Origin: Sesamum alatum | Taxonomy: Eukaryota; Streptophyta; Magnoliopsida; Lamiales; Pedaliaceae | Length of the DNA stretch: 64,000 nt | Direction of reading: 5' to 3' | Assembly: GCA_034509735.1 (NCBI GenBank) | Contig: JACGWO010000006.1 | Coordinates: forward strand, 15,772,064 to 15,836,063 | Shown here: in pieces, positions 44,760-57,138 of the stretch | Position numbering within the stretch: position 1 is the first letter of the stretch | Layout of the letters: each line of letters begins with the position of its first letter | Notes under the pieces: generated by a model | The model's input: only the letters and a program-made list of their open reading frames with translations | Databases searched by the model: none | Told to the model about the DNA's origin: nothing | Translations under genes and position numbers: made by a program

Positions 44760-46018
44760 TGAAAGCCTTGGGTAGGCGTGTGGATCTTCCCGGGAATAGC
44801 GCGAATGCGGAACCGCGGTATAATTTAAATTACAAAATTTAAACACGCATAATACGTATTAAAATAAAACACGTTCAAGGGGTGTGCCCTTGAAATTTCC
44901 GGGTGTTCGGTGTATCTCATGAATTATAAACACATGCATAGCAATCATGGAGGCCATAGGATTGTAAAATAAAGAAAACGGAAAACGTAAATAGAAACCT
45001 GCAGATTCGTCGTTTTCCTCTTCTAACCGATACTCGCGTTGTTCCCCGATTTGCTCCAAGATCTCGTATGGGAGACCCTCTAATTCGTGACACGCAATCC
45101 GCCTACGTATCTTGTACTTTGTGTTAGCGAACGAACAAGTATTTTGGAGAGGACGGATCAATCACACGTTATTAGTTTAACGGGATTAATCCTCCTATGT
45201 TCTATTGTTAACACAAAAGAACAAGAGAGTATTTTTCTTGGAAAGAGTAGAAAGAGGCGGACGAGAGGTAGAGAGGGAGAGAGCTCACGAATTTTGTGTG
45301 TGTGTTTGTGTGAAGATTCATCATCCTTTTACAAGTGAAGGGTTAGGATTATATATAGAGGAGGAGTTTAATCCTCTTCAAACTCCAACTCTAGGAAGAC
45401 TAATTTGACTAGGATTTTGACCTAGTCAAAGTCCTAGTCAAAGTAGTTCTTTGACCTAGTCAAATAAATCCTAGCCATCCATCTCTCCATTTAATCTCAA
45501 CCATCCAATTAATTTAATGGAATATTTAAATCCTATTATTCCAAGGGCAATAAATAAATATAATAAATATAAATATTTATTCAAGGCTCATTAAATTAAT
45601 TTTCTAATAATTCTAATTTATTAAATAAATCCCTTTTATCTAATAAAAGGAATTAATTCTTTCCAAGAAAATTAAGGACCCGATTAAATCCAATTTAATC
45701 ATTCCATTTCTCTAAATATTTAATTCTAAATTAAATACTTTATTGTGTGCGGATTGTGTTTGACTCTTCAGGTTCACCTTCAGATAAACTTGGTCGGATT
45801 CCTAGAATCCGCCCGTTACCATGGGTGGCCATCTAGCAACGGTCCATGGCACTAGAGATTAGGTGAATATACGGGGATGAACATTTAGGCTGTAATAGTA
45901 AATTTGTCCTTCCGTCTATGGTCTCACCACTTAGGGTCTAGGGCACGGAAAATGCAGGTACCCATATTGGACCTAAGTGTCGGTCTGTCCTTTACTAAAC
46001 GCCGCAAGGGAAATCTTC
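44760..46018 (-). repeat. Family A LTR fragment, minus strand, A1-like subfamily
   Basis: The minus-strand LTR end reads GATCCACACGCCTACCCAAGG then CTTTCA, close to the A1 LTR end. It runs to about 46018 (CGCCGCAAGGGAAATC), where the B2 LTR interrupts it. W-boxes lie at about 45400-45465 with TATA near 45350. Five bases before it (CCCTT, 44755-44759) are the likely target duplication. Confidence 0.85.
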
Positions 46019-48256
46019 TTTTAGAATTGGTGACCAGAAAGCCAATAGGTTTGGCGATTTGTAACCTATCTGACAACTTAATGTAAATGTAATATTATTA
46101 TGTGATGAATAAAATGAGTATTCGTCAATTTTGGTGCTTACTTTGTTGCGCTCATTTCACATTTGTTAAAACAGTGTTTAACTTATATGGAAACAAAGCC
46201 CACAGACCATGGATAACAACTCGTGCAGTTGGGCCACGCATTGGATGGTGGTCATGAAACTAACTGATTAAGAGTTGGGTCTGAAACATTCCAAGTCGAG
46301 GACCTCGAGACAGGGCATCGAGAGTCCTATTGAGACTTGCGTCAAGAGTCGTGTTCATTGGATGAGTGCTGTGTTTCATCGGCGATAGCCGTGGGACGCC
46401 TACACGATCTTGATGGGTTGGTCGACTGGGTCGAGCCGACTGGACTGACTCGCGGGGATCATCATATGGAAGCCTTGGAAGCTTGGTCGGTATGATTGGT
46501 TTTCCCCGGTTTCGATAGTACGGGAGTAATCCTCAGACTTGAGGGGCCATGGCAGTCGCGTGTACATGACGGCTGTATCTTGGATTTAGCGAGAGGTAAT
46601 CATTCTGTAAGATGATTATCATAAGCCTTGTCCAGTGCAATCGGAATGTGTAGCGAGGATGGTGGATTCCAAGAAGAGGATCCGTCCCCGGTCAGTATGT
46701 GACAGAGGTATCTCCTATGCACTCAGAGACACGTTCATGCTGTTTGAAGCTGTGGCCACAGTGGTTGGTCGAACAGGGAATGGTTTCCTGTGTCGACGCA
46801 ATGAAGCATACGTGGTCTCGAGTATTAAGCATAGATGCCTAGTCAAGGATGGGAATCGACGCCCAATTCCATACCCTAGACTAAGGCCGGGAGACGGGAG
46901 ACGGTAGACGGAAGGATCATACCCGTATGGAATCGGCGCCTAAATGTTCACTCCAATTCACCTAGTCTCTAGTCCCATGGACCATTGCTAGACGACCACC
47001 CATGGTAACGGGCCCTTGTGGGACACGGGCCTAAGTCTAGCTGAGGGTGAACCTAAAGGGTCACACACAAATCACCGAGGAGGTTGAGAGATCGACTTGG
47101 AGTCAATCTCGAAGGATAAAATAAGTAATGGATTACTTAAGGGAAAGTCCATTGGATGGATGGGCCGATATTGTATCGGACTTTCGCTTAATCGGTAAAT
47201 TGGATTTTTGATTAAATATGAAAAGTTGAGAGGTTGAGACGTTGGATCTTTTAATTGGATTAAAAGATCAACGGGAATAATTTAAATGGATATTAAATTG
47301 GATTTAATGTTGGATTCGTCGTAATTGGATTACGATAAAACCTGGTCCGTTAAAATATACCCGAGAGGAGAAATAGTTCCTATTTTGGAATAGGAAGAAG
47401 TTGAACTTCTTCCCTTAATTAAACATGGCCAACATGCTCCCTTGGAGGAAGCAAAATCAGCCATGTTTCATACTAGGTGGTATGTTGACTTATCTCTTTT
47501 GGAAAGAGACAAATCAACTCCAATCAAGCTCTTCCCTTTTGGTATGATTTGATCATACCATAAATTTTGGTAGGCTTGATTGAAGAATTGATGGTGATTG
47601 ATTGGAATGAATCTAGACATCCTTGGATGAACCTAGACACATTCAAATAATCACATTAATTATGTATATATATATATTAGAATATACAACACCAAGCATA
47701 AGTAATTCATTATTCATCTTTTTCTAGGAAAAAGAGAAAACAAGATCCCTCTCCTCTCTTTCAACTCTCGGCCCTCTCTCTCTCTCTTACACTTGTGTTC
47801 TTCACTTGATTTTGAATCAAGAAGAAGAACAAAGTAAGTTTAAGAGAGCACTAATTCGTAGTGTTCTTCTCTTAAACCGATTCCTTCTTAAACCCGTTCT
47901 TTTCTAGCAAGAAGAATGTGTGTTTCTTCCGATGTGGTGTGGATCACCTTTGGAGAATCCATACGTTTGGATTTCATGAGCATTCCGGAGAAGGAACAAC
48001 GCAAGTAGCCGGGAGCATACGCTAAACAATCAAAGGTAACGGTTTATTACGCTTTGATTGATTATATATATTTATCTATGCCCTATGTGTTTAATATTCA
48101 TTTTCAATATTTACATATCCTACATCGAACGCCCGGTTGAGCACCCAAGGGCACAACCCTTGGGATTCGTATTTTAAATTAGATTTGATTTAATTTACGC
48201 ACTTTTCTCGCTTCCTCGCTTCCGCTCGCGCTCCCGGCGGATCCGCTTATCCTTCA
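46019..48256 (+). repeat. B2 5' LTR
   Basis: 2,238 bp. The start has decayed (TTTTAGAATTGG where other B copies read TGTTGGAATAGG) and the end is TTATCCTTCA before a PBS. It keeps the full B LTR, including the segment missing from the B1 3' LTR and the block missing from the B1 5' LTR, so it is the best reference LTR for family B here. It lies inside an A LTR fragment. Confidence 0.88.
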
Positions 48257-48258
48257 AG

Positions 48259-48271
48259 TGGTATCAGAGCC
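48259..48271 (+). other. Primer binding site, B2
   Basis: TGGTATCAGAGCC, a perfect initiator tRNA-Met complement, two bases after the LTR. Confidence 0.92.
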
Positions 48272-49961
48272 CGGTTCGATCTAAGGGGCATAGATCTATG
48301 TGTTTGGCATGATCTACCTTCTTTTAAATGGCTTTATTGGCATGTTAGATTGTATAAATATATGAGTAATATGATAATTCAATTGTTTGGATTTAATGGA
48401 CTTTTGGAATGCTTTATTTTGTTAGATTGGATCTAAAATTGCATGCTTATTTTCAGAATAATATTACTGTTATTGTGCTGAAACAGTTTTGAAAAAAAAA
48501 AAAATTTTTTTTGATCGGACCGGGTGCCATGCACGCGGATGCAGCGGCAGGCTGAGGCCGGCACGCGGCACAGAGCGCGCGCGCGCAGGCTCGCTGCCTT
48601 GTGCGCGCGGGTGGCCGGCCAGCACAACGGCTGGGCCGTTTTGTGCCGTTTTTTGACTTTTTTCTGAAAATTTGATTTTTCGTATTTTCTGCACAATATT
48701 ATGAAAATATGTTAATTTTGCAATTTAAATTTTGGAATAATTAGATTATTCCTTGAATTAAAATTGCTTAATTAATTTGGGATTAATACATGCATTGGAT
48801 GCATTGTTTAAAATGTCCATTAAATTTGAAATTTGAATTTTGCATATTATTTGTATGTTTATGCTTTTGTGATGTTGGACATCACTTGGGTATTTGGAAT
48901 ATCATTTGGTTATTTATGCATGATTATTTGGAATAATTATGTTATGTGAGTTGATGGAATCAACATGGGATGATCACAAGAGCCCTAGACCTTATGTACG
49001 GATGAATATATGATCATTTATTTTCTGTTGGGTGGGGCCTGCGTGCCTCTTGTTTTTGGGACTATCATCTCCCGTATTATCAGCCTCATGATGTTAAGGC
49101 TTGTTTTCTTTATTACCAATGTATTACTTTCAGTTGTAATGAGAGTAGATAGGATTGGTGATGTTTTTAATTTTAACAAGCAAATGGAGTCGGAGACCCC
49201 AAGGAGGAGCATCAAGGCGTGAAACAAGAAGCATTTCAAGGCCCATTGGAATGACAATAGGTTTGTTATTATTGTAATAATTTAGGACCACCCTAGACAG
49301 ACCATAGACTCACTGCGGGCTCAGTGGGTCGCATAGGTTGGGCTTGTGATATGCTATGTTTTCTGCATGCGGCGTATTTATTTATCGCTTTAATTATTGG
49401 ATATTTATGCATGCTAAAACACCATAATGTGATGAGGTCTCGGTCACACTTAAACTCTCATTTGGTTGGACCAAATTAAATATTAGGCCCAGAACGGACT
49501 TGGATCAAAATGGTATTTATGATCTGTCCGAGCCTTCCATCCACAACAATGTGGTGAGGAAGCTACCACTACCCAAGTGTGGTCTCACAAGTAGTGGCAC
49601 ACTTGGACTAGGGGAAAGCTGCACCATTGTTGTGAACAAAAAGACTGCGCTTGCTGTTTCCCTGTCTCACGAGTCGTAGAGGGTGACAGTTTGAGGTATG
49701 ATTTGGTTGATGGGTCGGGCCTAACACTGAGTAACATGGTTCGCTTGGAGTTCTTGGAACCATGCGAATAGGTGAGGAAAAATATCTTGGGAATCTCATT
49801 AGATGAGAATGATATTGGATATCTCCCACGAGGTCTTCTTCATATGAATCGTAAAAGCAGGGCATGGAGATTACGCTTGTGGACCCCAAGCCCACTAGGA
49901 AATGGTTTCCCGAAACTCTGCTTGAGAGTGGCGGACTTTCGTATAAATAGTGGGAGGGTTA

Positions 49962-51952
49962 TGTTAGAATAGGTGACCATGTAAGCCAATTTTGGCAGGA
50001 ATATGTAACCTATGTCTAGACAATTTTTTGGTATTTGATAAAAATATTTATGAATAAAGAAGTGAAAATTCATATGGCAATACTTTGTTTACGTTCACTT
50101 ATATCTGCATTTACATTTCTGTTCACTACGCAAACAAAGCCCACGGACTGAGAATCGATTTCGGGGACTGGGACTACGCTTGGAGGTAGGTCCATGAAAT
50201 CAGTCTTGCCGAATCAGTCCGGAAATCTCCAAGTCAAGGAATCCCGAAAATGGGTACCGGGATTCCCTTTGAGACTTGCACTAAGCATCTGTTGTCGTAT
50301 TTCATCGACGGGTGACGAAGGTCGTCTAAGCAGTGTTAGTGGGTCAGCACGCACGCTAGGAAGCAGCTGACTGAGGTGACTCGCGGGAACCGTCTTACGG
50401 AGGACCTTGAGTATGGTCAGCAAGGTATGACGTGTATTCCCGGTTCCAACGGTACAGGCCAAGTCCTTTGATTTGAGGAACTGTTGAGTTTACCTGTGCA
50501 TCAGGTCTGTATCTTAGATATGGTGAGAGATTGCCAAAATAGTCTTGATTAGTCATAAGCCATGTCTAGTGCAGCTCGGGTGTACAGAGTGACAGTAGTT
50601 TCCAAGAAATGATCTGTCTCCTGTCAAAAGGTATTGACAGTTGAGTCTCATGTATGCTCTGTGTCTTGTCCCTAAAATCTGTGGCCACAGTAACTGAACA
50701 TAAGGGAAAGGTTTCCCTTACGGCGTTTAGTAAGGACAGACCGACACTTAGGTCCAAAATGGATACCTGCTTTTTCCGTGCCCTAGACTCTAAGTGATGA
50801 GACCGAAGACAGAAGGACAAGTGTACTGTTAGAGCCTAAATGTTCATCACCGATTATTTCACCTAGTCTCTAGTGCCATGGACCGTTGCTAGATGGCCAC
50901 CCATGGTAACGGGCGTATTCTAGGAATCCGACCAAGTCTAGCTGAAAGGTGAACCTAAAGAGTCACACACTATCCACACACATTTAAGTATTTAATTTGG
51001 AATTAAATATTGGAGTAAAGGAATGATTAAATTGGATTTAATCGGGTCCTATATTTTCTTGGAGAAATTAATTCCTTCTATTTGATAAAGGGAATTAAAT
51101 TAATAAATTGGATTTATTAAAGAAATTGATTTAATGGGCCTAGAATAAATATTAATATTTATTTATTATATTTATTTGGCCCTTTGGAATATTTAATGGG
51201 ATTTAAATATTCCATTAAATTAAAATCAACGGTTGAGATGGAAAGGGGAGATGGAAGGCTATGATTGGTTTGACTAGGTCAAACACTAGTTTGACTAGGA
51301 CTTTGACTAGGTCAAAATCCTAGTCAAATTAGAGTTCTTAGAGTTGGAGTTTAAAGAGGATTAAACTCCTCCTCTATATAAACCTCTAGCTTCCAACAAT
51401 TGTAAGATGATGATTCTTGAAATCACACACACAACACACACTCTCCCCTCTCCTACATCTCGTCCGCTCCTCTCTCTCTCACTCTCCAAGAAAATTTTTT
51501 CTTGTTCTTTTGTTCTTGGAACATTAGAACTAAGGAAGATTAGTCCCGTTAATTCATAACGTGTGATTGATCTATCCTCTCCAAAAATACTTGTTCGTTG
51601 CTAGCACGACGTGCAAGATACGTGGGTGGATCGTGTGTCACGATTTGGAGGGTCTCAAGAACGAGATCTCGGTGCAAAACGGGGAACAACGCGTGTAGCC
51701 GTTGAAGACGAAAACGACAACGGGTAGGTGTCGTTTTATTTTTCGTCCCTCTTTATTTTTTCAACTCTATGGCCTCCATGACTTCTTTACATGTTATATG
51801 ATCATGAGATACACCGAACGCCCGGGAACCTCAAGGGTACACCCCTTGAGCGTGTTCTTTTAAATTAAAAGCATGCTTTAATTTTTGTATGTTTATTTTT
51901 ATGGCGCTTCCGCATTCGCGCAATTTCCGGGACGATCCACCGATTTCTTTCA
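49962..51952 (+). repeat. Solo family A LTR
   Basis: 1,991 bp, TGTTAGAATAGGTGACC to GATTTCTTTCA, flanked by GGTTA on both sides (49957-49961 and 51953-51957), with no internal region. Removal restores the B leader text AGTGGGAGGGTTAAAGACTA found intact in B1. It therefore formed by recombination between the two LTRs of a complete element. Confidence 0.95.
51270..51382 (+). promoter_or_regulatory. Solo LTR promoter: six W-boxes in nested palindromes, plus TATA
   Basis: TTGACT at 51270, 51291 and 51303; GGTCAA at 51277 and 51310; AGTCAA at 51322. Inner palindrome TTTGACTAGGTCAAA at 51302-51316, outer arms TTTGACTAGGA and TCCTAGTCAAA (51290-51328). TATATAAA at 51375-51382. Confidence 0.7.
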
Positions 51953-52042
51953 GGTTAAAGACTAAAAGACCAAGGCTTCAACTTGAACAATAATATTACC
52001 ATCATCTGCTAATTTCTGCTTTACATTTTCATTAATGTAGAT

Positions 52043-53305
52043 ATGTCTAAGAACCCATTACCCATGATTATCGAGACTAACAAATTCAACGGAACGAACT
52101 ACTTGGACTGGCTGAGAAACCTGAGGATTGTCCTCGGTTTCAAGAACCAAGGCTACGTCTTAGACGAGCCACCACCGAGCCACTTACCGGAGGGGTCCAC
52201 GCCTGAAGAACGTTTGACGTTCGAGAAATGACATGAGGACAACCGGAAAGTACGCAGTATCATACTGGCTTCGATGTCTAACGACATCCAGAAGCAATAT
52301 GAGAGGTTGGACAACGTCTCCGCCATAACACTCCGCATGAACGAGGTTTATGCGGTTCTGTATAGGCATATTAGATATGCCGCCACAAAAGCATTCTTTG
52401 GCACCAAGCTCGCTGAAGGAGCGTCTGTACAGAGTCATGGGGTCAAGATGCTCTCCCTAGTGGAGAAACTCGAGGACCTTAAAGTTGGGCTTAACAATGA
52501 CACATACATTCACGTGATCCTCCAGTCGCTTCCTCCATCCTATGACCCATTTATTGTAAGCTACAACATGAACAGACTTGAGAAGTCTATTCATGAGTTG
52601 ATCAACATGCTGGTCCAATACGAGGCAACGACCCACAAGTCGGCACCGACGGTATTGATAGGAGAGGCTTCAACCTCCAAGGCGAATAGCAAGAGGGCCG
52701 GACGCTGGAAGAGGAAGAAGGGAAAAGGAAATACGGTTGCGGGTCCTGCTCACGCTCCGGGCATCCTTGCCGCTCAGGTTGGACCGAGCAAAGGGAAAGG
52801 GAAGGCCCGTGGTTCTCACGGTCCAAGGCAAATGATGTCTGCATGCATTGCCAAGGGAAAGGGCATTGGAAGAGGGAGTGCCCACAATTCCTCTCCAACC
52901 CAGGTATGTTTGTGGTTGAAGTTAATATGATAACTAATTTTGCTTCATGGGTATTGGATACTGGGTGTGGTGCTCACATCTGCAATGATTTGCAGGCACT
53001 GCAAAGAAGCAGAAGCCTAACCAAGGATGAGATGATCCTGAGGCTAGGCGATGGCAAGGCCGTTGCTGCGGAGGCTGTAGGATCACTAGAGTTAGCCATT
53101 AGTAGTCATGTTAGGATTGTACTGAACGACTGTTTCTATGAACCTAGCATGATTAAAAATATTATTTCCATCCCGGTCCTTGATAAGGAGGGATATGAAT
53201 TTACCATCAATAAAAACGGTTTTTTCATTATCAAAGATGGTATTTCTCATCTGCTTGGTACATTGGTCAACGGTCTGTACATACTTCAACAGTCTAATTG
53301 GATTA
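52043..53305 (+). pseudogene. gag-protease-preintegrase, B2
   Basis: Starts MSKNPLPMIIETNKFNG. A TGG-to-TGA stop at 52229-52231 ends the first frame. The same frame reopens and Gag can be followed to about 52830, where a lost base shifts the frame just before the CCHC knuckle. The second frame then carries CHCQGKGHWKREC and protease DTG (near 52960) into the pre-integrase region, ending in LQQSNWI at 53305. There it is joined to a family A leader, so integrase, RT and RNase H of B2 are absent. B2 keeps the Gag segment (residues about 106-135) that is frame-shifted in B1. Confidence 0.88.
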
Positions 53306-53622
53306 AGGCAAGGGAAGCCTGCGCGCGCCCGCCCAGCCGGTCGCGCAGGGCTGCGCGCAGCCAGGGAGGCGCGCTCATGCGCGCGCGCGTGCGCAAGGCT
53401 GCGCGCCTGAGAGTCCGCGCGCGGACGGACTTTGGGCAGCGCCGCCAGGCGCGGGCGCACGGCACGGCCGACAGCCAGCAGGCCAGCGCGCGCGCAAGGC
53501 AAGGGAGCCTGCGCGCGCGACGGCCTGCCGGCCAGGCGTGCGTGCACGCAGGGGCGGCAGGCTGAGCCTGGTGCCCTGTGCGCGCGCCGACGGGCCGCTG
53601 CCGGCGGCGGCGGCGGCTGCTG

Positions 53623-53648
53623 CTGCTAGGGTTTCAAAACCCTAGCAG
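53623..53648. promoter_or_regulatory. Inverted telo-box pair, orphan leader
   Basis: Arms CTGCTAGGGTTT and AAACCCTAGCAG, perfect over 12 bp, with centre CA. Same arms as Element 1 but a different centre. Confidence 0.6.
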
Positions 53649-54678
53649 TGTTTTTCTTTTATTTTTTTTTTAATTATTTTCAGTTTTAATTTTGAATTAA
53701 TTCTGAAAAAAAATCATTTTTGGTTCAATTATGCCTATTTTTCTAAAGATATTATTTTAGGAGTAAAATAAATTGGATTTGGAGTCCCGGGGTTATTTTA
53801 CTTAAAATAATGAGGAAAGGTTTTCCTAAAACGAGAAAATATTATTATCAATATTTGTGTTTTATTTTTTCACACGTTATGCACATATTCATTTATTATT
53901 TTGGATATTCATGATTGGATATCATGTGTTGTTGGTATATTGTGATTATCTGATTGGATCATGTGATTATGTGTGTTGGATGGAAATGGATGATCACGAG
54001 CCCTAGACCGGATGTATGGTTTACTTTCTGTTGGGCCTGTGTGCCTCTTTTACTGCTTTCTCCTTCTCTTTTTCTAGTTGCCTTCGAATAATAAGGCATT
54101 CTACCTCCCTCCTTATGTACTCCCCCAGAGTTTTCGCTGGGGTTTCTATTTTTAATATGTAATGAGAGTAGACTAGGAGTGAGGTTTCTATTTCTATAAT
54201 TAGTGGAGAAGAAGGAAGGACCACATGGAGAGCCCAGACGGGAGGTCCCTTGGAGTTTTCCATGAAGTGAAGAAAGAGAAAAGAGACCAAGGCCCATCAG
54301 CATGATGATTGGGTTACTATTAATGTAATAGTATAGGACCAACCCTAGATTGACCATAGATCCACTGCGGGCTCAGTGGGTCGCATAGGATTCGGGATCG
54401 TGATCATCCAACAGGGGCGTGCTAGGCTTTAATTTTGCATGTGGTTATGATGATGGATGAATGGGTTGTTTATTTATCATATAACTGCTATGGATGGTTT
54501 ATTTACGCATTATGGATGTATGTGTAGATGTTTATTTATTTGAGATCTCGGTCATTTACTACTCTCACATTGGTTGGACCAATGTCAAAAATATTAGACC
54601 CTAGACAAAGTGGACATAAACTCTAGGAGTTTGTCCATGCCTTCCAATTCATGGCATAGTGAGGAAGCTGCTTTGGGT

Positions 54679-54787
54679 CAATAGCGTGGTCTCACGAGTC
54701 GTGGCACGTTATTGTACTTAAAGGAAGCTGCACTATGTCATGAACGAAAAATTGGCTGCTGCTACCTGTCTCACGAGTCGTGGGGTA
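54679..54787 (+). promoter_or_regulatory. Twin leader hairpins, orphan leader copy
   Basis: Hairpin 1: CAATAGCGTG (54679-54688) with CACGTTATTG (54705-54714), ten pairs with one G-T wobble. Hairpin 2: TACC (54763-54766) with GGTA (54784-54787). Both cores are exact CACGAGTCGTG. Confidence 0.6.
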
Positions 54788-54910
54788 CCAGTGGGTCTGT
54801 GGCTCGGTCGATTGGGTTGGGTCTAACACCCAATTAACATGATTCGCTTGGAGTCCTCGGGATCATGTGAAAGGGTGAGGCAATAATCTTGGGAATCTCG
54901 TAGAACGAGA

Positions 54911-57138
54911 TGAAGGACAAGCGGATTCGCCCGGGAGCGCGAGCGGAAGCGAGAAAAGCGAGAAAAGTGCGTAAATTTAAATCAAATTGAAAAATACGCG
55001 AATCCCAAGGGGTGTACCCTTGGGTGCTCAACCGGGCGTTCGATGTAGGATGTGTAAATATTAAAACATACATTTAAGCACATAGGGCATAATATATAAA
55101 TGAAATCAATCAAAGCGTAATAAACCGTTACCTTTGATTGTTTAGCGTATCCTGCCGGCTACTTGCGTTGTTCCTTCTCCGGAATGCTCACGAAATCCAA
55201 ACGTATGGATTCTCCAAAGGTGATCCACACCACACCGGAAGAAACACACGTTCTTCTTGCTAGAAAAGAACGGGTTTAGAAGGAATCGGTTTAAGAGAAG
55301 AACACAATGAATTAGTGTTCTCTTAAACTTACTTTGTTCTTCTTCTTGATTCAAAATCAAGTGAAGAACACAAGTGTAAGAGAGGGAGGGAGCACGAAAT
55401 TTTGAGAGAGAGGAGAGGATTTTTGTCTTCTCCTTTTCCTAGAAAAAGATGAATAATGAATCACTTATGCTTGCTGTTGTATATTCTAATATATATACAT
55501 AATTAATGTGATTATTGGAATGTGTCTAGGTTCATCCAAGGATGTCTAGATACATTCCAATCAATCACCATCAATTCTTCAATCAAGCCTACCAAAATTT
55601 ATGGTATGATCAAATCATACTAAAAGGGAAGAGCTTGATTGGAGTTGATTTGTCTCTTTCCAAAAGAGATAAGTCAACATACCACCTAGCATGAAACATG
55701 GCTGATTTTGCTTCCTCCAAGGGAGCGTGTCGGCCATGTTTGATTAAGGAAAGAAGTCCAACTTCTTCCCATTCCAAATTAGGAATTATTTCTTCTCTCG
55801 GGTATAATTTAACGGACCGGGTTTTATCGTAATCCAATTGGGACGAACCCAATATTAAATCCAATTTAATGTCCACTTAAATTATTCCCGTTGATCTTTT
55901 AATCTAATTAAAAGATCCAACGTCTCATCATCTCAACTTTCCATATTTAATGGAATATCCAATTTACCGATTAAATGAAAGCCCGATACAATATCGGCCC
56001 GTCCATCCAATGGACTTTCCCTTAAGTAATCCAATTACATATTTTATCCTTCGAGATTAACTCCAAGTCGATCTTTGAACCTCCTCGGTGATTTGTGTGT
56101 GACCTTTTAGGTTCACCCTCAGCTAGACTTGGGCCCGTGTCCCACAAGGGCCCGTTACCATGGATGGCCTTCTAGCAACGGTCCATGGCACTAGAGACTA
56201 GGTGAATTGGCGTGAACATTTAGGCGCCAATTCTGTACGGGTACGATCCTTCCGTCTACCGTCTCCCGGCCTTAGTCTAGGGTATGGAATTGGGCGTCGG
56301 TTCCCATCCTTGACTAGGCATCTATGCTTAATACTTGAGACCACGTATGCTTCATTGCGTCGACACAGGAAACCATTCCCTGTTCGACCAACCATTGTGG
56401 CCACAGCTTTAAACAGCATGAACGTGTCTCCGAGTGCATAGGAGATACCTCTATCACATACTGAAAAGGGACAGATCCTCTTCTTGGAATCCACCGTCCT
56501 CGCTACACATTCCGACTGCACTGGACAAGGCTTATGATAATCATCTTACAGAATGATTACCTCTCGCCAGATCCAAGATACAGCCGTCATGTGCACGCAA
56601 CTGCCATGATCCCTCAAGTCTGAGGATTACTCCCGTACTATCCGAACCGGGGAAAACCAATCATACCGACCAAGCCTCCAAGGCTTCCATATGATAATCC
56701 CCGCGAGTCAGTCCAGTCGGCTCGACCCCAGTCGACAATTCCATCAAGATCGTGTAGGCGTCCCACGCCTGTCGCCGATGAAACACGACACTCATCCAAT
56801 GAACACGACTCTTGACGCAAGTCTCAATAGGACTCTCGATGCCCTGTCTCGAGGTCCTCGACTTGGAATGTTTCAGACCCAACTCTTAATCAGTTGGTTT
56901 CATGACCACCATCCAATGCGTGGCCCAACTGCATGAGTTGTTATCCATGGTCTGTGGGCTTTATTGCGATATAAGTTAAACACTGTTTTAACAAATGTAA
57001 GATGAGCGCAACAAAGAAGGTACCATTGGTGATGAATACTCATCTTATTCATCACATAATAATATTACATTCACATCAAGTTGTCGGATAGGTTGCAAAT
57101 TGCCAAGCCTATTGGCTTTCTGGTCACCTATTCCAACA
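54911..57138 (-). repeat. B3 3' LTR
   Basis: 2,228 bp, TGTTGGAATAGGTGACC to CTTGTCCTTCA on the minus strand, next to a PPT. It shares a set of variants with the B1 3' LTR. Five bases before it (CGAGA, 54906-54910) are the likely target duplication inside the orphan A leader; the matching copy is not present because B3 is truncated. Confidence 0.92.

Larger units (their letters stand above)
48257..52042 (+). mobile_element. B2 leader, interrupted by a solo LTR
   Basis: The B leader, with a much shorter GC tract (48515-48640) than B1. Hairpin 1 keeps its arms CCAAGTGTG (49573-49581) and CACACTTGG (49598-49606) but its core has decayed to CACAAGTAGTG. TATAAATA is at 49942-49949. The solo LTR 49962-51952 sits between this TATA box and gag. 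About 90 bp of leader follow it before the gag ATG. Confidence 0.82.
53306..54910 (+). mobile_element. Orphan family A leader fragment
   Basis: Matches the Element 1 leader in inverse orientation: part of the GC array (a clear hairpin at about 53487-53519), perfect inverted telo-box (53623-53648), the AT-rich part, the CCCTAGACC phrase and twin hairpins. It lacks PBS, LTR and gag. The left junction with B2 (near 53305) has no LTR end and at most one base of overlap, so it is an illegitimate join. The right edge is the B3 LTR. The stray open frames are not genes. Confidence 0.85.
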
